DNA from: Paracamarosporium sp. OC-R06-R3
Taxonomy: Eukaryota > Ascomycota > Dothideomycetes > Pleosporales > Didymosphaeriaceae
Length of the DNA: 11,143 nucleotides
NCBI GenBank assembly: GCA_019828545.1
Contig: JACVRA010000356.1
Coordinates: 1-11,143, forward strand
Direction: 5' to 3'
In this document: piece by piece, positions 7,296 through 11,143 of the stretch
Position numbering within the stretch: the first letter of the stretch is position 1
How the letters are laid out: the number at the start of each line of letters is the position of its first letter
Program-made: the position numbers and the translations under genes
Notes under the pieces: model-generated
What the model was told of the DNA's origin: nothing
Database searches by the model: none
Seen by the model: only the letters and a program-made list of their open reading frames with translations

Positions 7296-7778
7296 TCAGA
7301 AATGAAAGTAGTAAACCTTTATCAACGTGACCACGACGATAAGATTCACACAGGACAGTATTAGCTTAGCCACGTCAATAACAATTCGATACACCAAAGA
7401 TACCAGCAGCATCAAGCAAACACACCTGAGCCACGTAGGTGCGTCACTCTGGCCAAAGTATTGACATTCCTCGCTGAAGGGTCCACTAGTGACTGTTAGT
7501 ATTAGAGAAGAAAGGTGGGATGCGCTTAATTACTTGTAATTAGGGCCAACGCATGTATCATCGTTGGAGCTAGGGCTGCTCTCAGCATCTGATTCGTCAT
7601 CGGGTTCGGATTCGGCTCTGAAGTCCACGGGGCTAGAGCAAAAAGGGAGCCCTGAAGTTCCCTCTAGAGAACGATCAAGCCTTGAAGTATCAATCTTAAA
7701 GTATAATCGGGGGCTGGAGGTGTGTTCTAAAGAGTATTCAAGTGGCTCATTCAGATCCATATTATTCCTCCTGGACAT
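7296..7778 (-). CDS. two-exon small protein with hydrophobic C-terminus (gene D)
   Basis: Exon 1 is 7778-7534 and exon 2 is 7485-7296, together 144 codons plus stop. The intron (7533-7486, 48 nt) has a GTAATT donor, a pyrimidine-rich stretch, a perfect TACTAAC branch site and a TAG acceptor 10 nt beyond it. A CAG acceptor 12 nt later also keeps the frame. It is phase 2. Without splicing the frame stops 4 nt after the donor; with splicing it stays open 63 codons more. Residues 1-81 are polar, with an acidic Ser/Asp/Glu-rich part (about 53-75). Residues about 100-142 hold two closely spaced hydrophobic stretches (CLMLLVSLVYRIVI and LILSCVNLIVVVTLI), suggesting a tail-anchored or hairpin membrane protein. 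There is no N-terminal signal peptide and no recognised family. The start could be ATG 7778 or ATG 7760. A TATA box lies at 7934-7928, with a possible 5' leader intron at 7838-7796. Confidence 0.68.
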
Positions 7779-7795
7779 TCCTAGGAAACTGACGT

Positions 7796-7838
7796 CTGAA
7801 TCGTCAGCATAAAGATTCGAGGCTTAATTGAGACTTAC
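7796..7838 (-). other. candidate 5'-leader intron of gene D
   Basis: Read on the minus strand, GTAAGT at 7838, a GCTGAC branch site and a CAG ending at 7796 form a textbook 43-nt fungal intron between the TATA box and the gene D start. No ATG lies in the upstream leader, so splicing would alter only the untranslated part and would remove an upstream ATG inside the intron. Confidence 0.4.
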
Positions 7839-7927
7839 TATGGTAAGGCCTCTTGGATTGCCAAAAGCCCTAAAAGTGAGCAGAAAGATGAGAAGATATC
7901 CTTTGCTGAGAGGATGTCAAAAGAGTC

Positions 7928-7934
7928 TTATATA
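7928..7934 (-). promoter_or_regulatory. TATA box of gene D
   Basis: The minus strand reads CTATATAAGA here. It lies 150 nt upstream of the ATG at 7778, or about 107 nt after removal of the candidate leader intron. On the plus strand the same bases give TATATAG, so weak divergent use toward the short plus frame at 7972 is conceivable but unsupported. Confidence 0.45.
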
Positions 7935-7971
7935 GAGAGCTTTGAGCCTTATCTTAAATCAAGACGCTTCG

Positions 7972-8148
7972 ATGCTTTGTAGAAAACCCAGCCTCAACAT
8001 GGTGCAGCGTCTAGGGGCTGTCGCTGCAGGAGTGAAAGAACACACCCACCGAGTCAGCTTGAAATTAGACCAGAGGTACGAGTTCATCTCATTCGAATAT
8101 AATGCAGGGGCCAGATCCATACGCAGAAATGCTCTGCTAATGGGGTAA
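7972..8148 (+). CDS. short open frame, doubtful (58 codons)
   Basis: A frame from ATG 7972 (or 7999) to TAA 8146 reads as a small basic protein with ordinary composition in its second half. I recognise no family. The opposite strand is also open here (8183-7959) but looks more like a shadow. A TATATAG lies about 40 nt upstream, and GGGTAAAG at the stop could be a weak donor to further coding sequence, though I found no convincing next exon. It could be a fragment of a decayed gene or chance. Confidence 0.2.
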   Translation: MLCRKPSLNMVQRLGAVAAGVKEHTHRVSLKLDQRYEFISFEYNAGARSIRRNALLMG

Positions 8149-8183
8149 AGAGAGCGGCGCAGTTCAATGCAAGACGGGTGCAA

Positions 8184-8369
8184 AGCATCAAATTCCTTTA
8201 CAGGATCCCTTGCCCACCACGGTGCCTTATCCTAGCACAGACTTTTCTAATGAGGCAACCTAATAGATTAGTCGTATCTACTGCTTATCACTACCCTGCA
8301 TTCCATGCTATGCCCTGACTAGCACAAACAAGGCGAATGCACCCTAACATTAGTGTTATTAATGAAGGG
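8184..8369. other. spacer, nothing recognised
   Basis: All frames are broken by frequent stops. There is no convincing promoter, repeat or RNA structure beyond a 5-bp hairpin near 8344-8357. Confidence 0.4.
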
Positions 8370-8598
8370 ATGTGGCTGTTCAAATCCTCCCTTGACATAC
8401 ACCCTGCTTCAAGTGATATTTCAGGCCCTGCTGCTATCTCTGAGACAATGACAAGGCAGTTTTAACAGATCTATATCCCTTTTAGACTCTCGATGCATAA
8501 GGAACATATCTAGCATGGCTCCAATGGATGAGAAATTGCCAATTCGTCAAGCAGGACATGATCCTGAAGCGCTTATAGACAGCAATGCTAACACGTGA
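8370..8598 (+). CDS. tiny candidate gene, doubtful (51 codons if spliced)
   Basis: ATG 8370 opens a 31-codon frame. A possible intron, 8413-8485 (GTGATA donor, TTAAC branch, TTTTAG acceptor, phase 1), would join it to 8486-8598, an open stretch of normal composition containing MAPMDEKLPIRQAGHD. The product would be 51 residues with no recognised motif. The donor is weak and there is no promoter signal, so this may be a remnant or chance. Confidence 0.18.
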
Positions 8599-8666
8599 TG
8601 GACTGTTGCACGCCGAGCATCACGAATATAAATATTGCAATGTGTCACTGTTGGATAATGTTCTCT

Positions 8667-9176
8667 CTACCATTTTACAACTCGACTTAGCAGATCTATT
8701 CCACCGAAGCGTTGTTTAAGACTGCATTGCAAGATTAAGCTTATTCGTTTCTCTGTCTTGGCACCCGCATCTACGGCAATGCGCTTACCTGGTGAAGAAG
8801 GATTACTGGATATAATACAAGTTTGTATCTCTACCTCTTCATGAATAGTACTAATTGGGTTGCTACAGCTATAAATCATGCCAAAGCAAATTAGAAAGGC
8901 GCCAAAACCGCGCATACCTTACTCTCGCGCCAGTGCTACGACAGCTAAAAAGGCCCAAACTGGAAGGTAAATACCTGGTATACCCAACCCTGGTGTAGGG
9001 AATGTTGTGGCCGCCGTCGTTCTACAGCACCGTGTAGCGGAGGTAGTGCTGTCAACTATAGAGGATGTTACTAAAGATGAGTATTCGTCTAAAGACGCGA
9101 ATTCGTGTTCTTCTGAAGACAAGGACTAGATTATACTAAGTAAGATAGTTAGCGGGGTAGCCAACTTACTAAGCAT
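8667..9176 (-). CDS. spliced small protein with one membrane segment (gene E)
   Basis: Exon 1 is 9176-8923 and exon 2 is 8868-8667. The intron (8922-8869, 54 nt) has a GTAAGG donor, CTAAT branch site and TTATAG acceptor, phase 2, and removes the stop ending exon 1. The frame gives 151 residues. Residues 1-16 (MLSKLATPLTILLSII) resemble a signal peptide, codon 17 is TAG (plus 9126-9128), and residues about 66-82 (IPGIYLPVWAFLAVVAL) are a likely membrane span. A Ser/Thr-rich part lies between. No family is recognised. A second intron (8788-8722, CAG|GTAAGC to GCAG) is possible and would end the protein eight codons later at another stop. The N-terminus has a rival reading: the same bases hold GTAAGT, GCTAAC and CTAG signals for a 44-nt intron that removes the TAG, but its upstream exon lacks an ATG. 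The core around the 54-nt intron is the reliable part. Confidence 0.5.
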
Positions 9177-9730
9177 GTTAAAGACCTAGAAAGCGAAGTT
9201 GACGATTGGTGGAAAGCTATCTTAAGACAATGGTTCCAGCTCCCACGCTTAGTAGAACGGTTCCCGAAGGTATGGGAGAATTTCCAAAGTTTCAAGAGCT
9301 CCTATATTGACGCGATGTCAGGTCACAGGTAGTAGCAATATAGACTCGACTTAGGGGAATCAACAGTAGATTGTAGGATAGGCGAATCGCTGGCTAGCCA
9401 TCCTAGCCAGCTCTAGCATAATATAACTCCTCGTCACCTGACGCGTCCCATCGGGTCCTAATTGGCCCCGACATCCCCTATGGGGTGGAGGCAGGTACTC
9501 GTGACCCGTCCATGTGACACGCGATCTCGGAAGCGCCAAGGGGACAGAAGCTGCCTAGTAGCTCTTTACAAAATCTCGTAGAGAAGTGGGAGGCTGTAAA
9601 TAGAGAGATTCTGCCCCTACTAGACAAAGCAGCGTTGATGTTGTTTAAGTGTAAGGAACTAAGATCGGAAGCGGACTTATGTATGCTTAAGAAGTTAAAA
9701 CTTAAAAGAGATTGTTATAAAGTTTCCTAG
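9153..9730 (+). pseudogene. decayed helical coding relic, unknown family
   Basis: Two open plus-strand stretches lie in different frames. The first, 9153-9329 (59 codons), includes VDDWWKAILRQWFQLPRLVE, rich in Trp and Leu. It runs into TAG TAG at 9330-9335, then continues in frame with ordinary composition between further TAG/TAA stops to about 9480. The second, 9518-9727 (70 codons), reads as an amphipathic Lys/Leu/Glu-rich helix (LVEKWEAVNREILPLLDKAA and onward), probably a coiled coil. Neither has a start codon where one is needed, and they are out of frame with each other. I take them as pieces of one broken gene, perhaps from a mobile element given the RIP-like DNA that follows, but no family is recognised. 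The first stretch overlaps the start of gene E on the other strand. Confidence 0.42.
9389..9411. repeat. perfect 9-bp hairpin
   Basis: GCTGGCTAG (9389-9397) is followed by a 5-nt loop and CTAGCCAGC (9403-9411). It lies just left of a GC-rich block (about 9425-9545) inside the decayed coding relic. It could form a foldback in RNA or mark an insertion scar; the sequence alone does not say. Confidence 0.75.
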
Positions 9731-9883
9731 GGCACTGAAGGTCTGTACTGTCTAAGAGAAGGTTTTTCAAGGTATTAGGGATCTTTTTAAATACTACTGT
9801 TAAAGCCCTAAGGTTAGCTAGACATAAAGGGGCAAGTAGGGTTAATTCTTAGGTAGTGAATACTTAGTGTAAGGTAGAAACGA

Positions 9884-9908
9884 TATTGTATCGCGAAGCG
9901 ATACAATA
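9884..9908. repeat. perfect 11-bp hairpin with 3-nt loop
   Basis: TATTGTATCGC (9884-9894), loop GAA, GCGATACAATA (9898-9908). The arms match perfectly although the surrounding DNA is mutated, and the GC-rich tip contrasts with the AT-rich flanks. A Helitron 3' end would need a CTRR-T a few bases after the hairpin, and neither strand shows one in place. It may be a joined pair of short terminal repeats or a foldback scar. Confidence 0.8.
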
Positions 9909-9989
9909 GAAGTTATTAGAAAAATCTAAATAATAGATTGCTAATAGGTTGTTACTATATAAAATAGGTTAAACATAGGAGTTAAAGGT

Positions 9990-10078
9990 GATTCCTATAA
10001 GACTATATACATAATAAATCCTATAGAATCCTATAGTCTTATAGAATCCTATGTATAGGATCTGTAGGATCCTATAGT
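9990..10078. repeat. cluster of TCCTATAG repeats in both orientations
   Basis: About nine short units related to (A)TCCTATAG or its complement are packed here, for example AATCCTATAG twice in tandem at about 10015-10035, and CCTATGTATAGG and AGGATCCT palindromes at about 10047-10075. The local unit is 8-10 bp and alternates in orientation, so the stretch can fold in many ways. It lies between two coding relics in AT-rich DNA. Confidence 0.65.
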
Positions 10079-10325
10079 ATAATTATATAACGCTAGTTAC
10101 GTAGTCCTAGTGTTCTAAGGCTTAGTATGTAGGACACCGTAAGACGTTATTTAATTAGTTAATGGGGCTAAGATTATTTCTTATTATTATAAACGGCTTC
10201 CTTCTTATATTAGATCCTAGATTCTAATATTACCCCCTTCCTTTTCTTTACATGTCCTTATATAATAATCTATGTCCTCTTAGAGTACTATCTATTGCTA
10301 TACTATTAGTAACTAAATAAACGCT

Positions 10326-11143
10326 GTTAGGTAGATTGCAATAGTGTCCTATAGATATTATACGAAGAAGGGCTTACCTTACAAGATATTATCTTTAAAG
10401 GTTTAGTGTAGGAATTGTTATAAGAATAGTATTTTAAAATATAAGCTATTTAAGCTAGTAGTTCTAAACTTTTTGTAGATTAATTCTAAGGTTAATTATC
10501 TTAAGAAATTAGAAGAGGCTATAGCTGTAGAAAAGGAGGTAGTAATTGCCGCTTTATAGGCTACGCATATAAAATAAAATTATTTATTAAAATAGAAACG
10601 CTTACTTAAGGAGCGTAAGTAGAAATTATTAGAGGATTTAATACATTTTATAGAGGAGATTAAATACTTAGAGGGTCTTAAGGTACTTAGTTAAAACGTA
10701 GTTTAGCTAGAGAATAGTCTTATACCTAGTACTTTAGTATTAGATTAGTCTTTTTATCCTCCTTTAGTAGATCTTAATTAGGCGGAGTCCATAGTGGCTC
10801 CTAGTATCTAGGTATACCTATATCCTTTGCCTAATAATTAGGTCTTAAAGGTTCCTCTTATATTCCTTAACTAACTACTAGTAGTTGTTAAGGTTACTCT
10901 ATAGCTTTTAAGTATTTTTACTTTCTAGGTATCCTTTCTACTTAATAAGATACTATTAAATTCCTTTATAGGTCCTAGTGTACTTAATTCTTTCTACTTT
11001 AAATTCATTCTCTTCTTCCACCCTATAGTAGAAGTTTATTTAGATTAGAGTTTCTAGGTCTACTAACTTTAATAGGGATATATAGAATATTAAGTATATT
11101 TTTACGTTTAATAGTAGTTCTAATCTATAGTTTACTAATAATA
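10326..11143 (+). pseudogene. RIP-killed CxxC plus coiled-coil protein relic (gag-like or element accessory)
   Basis: One frame (codons starting at multiples of 3, such as 10407) can be followed from about 10326 to the window end through many stops. In the part I translated all stops are TAG or TAA and none is TGA. At 10407-10418 it reads C-R-N-C, a CxxC pair that could start a zinc-binding knuckle, although the later cysteine positions now read Tyr, Leu or Phe. From about 10500 to 10680 it reads as a basic Leu/Lys/Glu-rich coiled coil with the core KRLLKERK (10596-10619). Fungal genomes carry a large family of such CxxC plus coiled-coil proteins, often near transposons. The family assignment is from remembered pattern only. 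The C-terminus is cut by the window edge, and flanking DNA shows the same CpA depletion. Confidence 0.55.

Larger units (their letters stand above)
9731..10325. other. RIP-like AT-rich DNA with hairpin and repeat cluster
   Basis: From about 9730 rightwards, TpA and in-frame TAG/TAA become dense in all plus-strand frames and CpA becomes scarce. There is no open gene. A stretch at about 9731-9800 still reads as short protein-like pieces in two frames, so the upstream relic may continue. The perfect hairpin at 9884-9908 and the TCCTATAG repeat cluster at 9990-10078 are listed separately. Confidence 0.5.

Noticed and set aside
7564..7812. Plus-strand frame over gene D
   Set aside because: It is the antisense of gene D exon 1 and has no start context or splice partners of comparable quality.
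9884..9918. Helitron 3' terminus
   Set aside because: The hairpin is right in size, but no CTRR followed by T lies about 10 nt beyond it on either strand.
9990..10078. CRISPR array
   Set aside because: The units are too short, occur in both orientations without regular spacers, and the DNA is fungal in character.

Overview
The window reads as nuclear DNA of a filamentous ascomycete (Pezizomycotina). The evidence is: short spliceosomal introns (about 43-73 nt) with GTNNGT donors and CTAAC/CTGAC-type branch sites; a chromodomain protein of the fungal type; and two flanks that look saturated by repeat-induced point mutation (RIP: CpA to TpA on both strands). The left flank has no CpA dinucleotide at all between about 140 and 771.

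Layout. Positions 1-140 are a small GC-rich block with two hairpins. Positions 140-780 are AT-rich and hold the N-terminal third of a dead pogo/Fot1-like transposase (416-780), broken by 14 in-frame stops that are all TAA or TAG. At about 775-781 the composition changes abruptly to unmutated, GC-balanced DNA. Positions 781-2470 are pyrimidine-rich with no convincing gene. Gene A (2514-3995, +) is a four-exon chromodomain protein. C (about 4388-5080, +) is a decayed reading frame of unknown family with a membrane-like segment. Gene B (6355-5180, -) is a three-exon orphan protein with a candidate SUMO-interacting motif and a probable GC-AG intron. Gene D (7778-7296, -) is a two-exon small protein with a hydrophobic C-terminus. 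Gene E (9176-8667, -) is a spliced small protein with one membrane segment. Positions 9153-9730 (+) hold a decayed helical coding relic. From about 9730 to the end the DNA is RIP-like again and carries a second relic (about 10326-11143, +) with a CxxC pair followed by a coiled coil, probably a gag-like or mobile-element accessory protein.

How it fits together. The interior of about 8.8 kb looks like an island of orphan or accessory genes lying between RIP-destroyed transposons, as in fungal lineage-specific regions. Only gene A has a recognisable domain, an H3 methyl-lysine-type reader with an intact aromatic cage. Genes B and E each have a single TAG at codon 17 in an otherwise open, spliceable frame, and C has several TAA/TAG stops. 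This fits RIP-like mutation starting to leak into the island. No operon logic applies, and functional links between the genes are speculation. All gene models come from reading splice signals and frames by eye, and first exons are the least certain parts.
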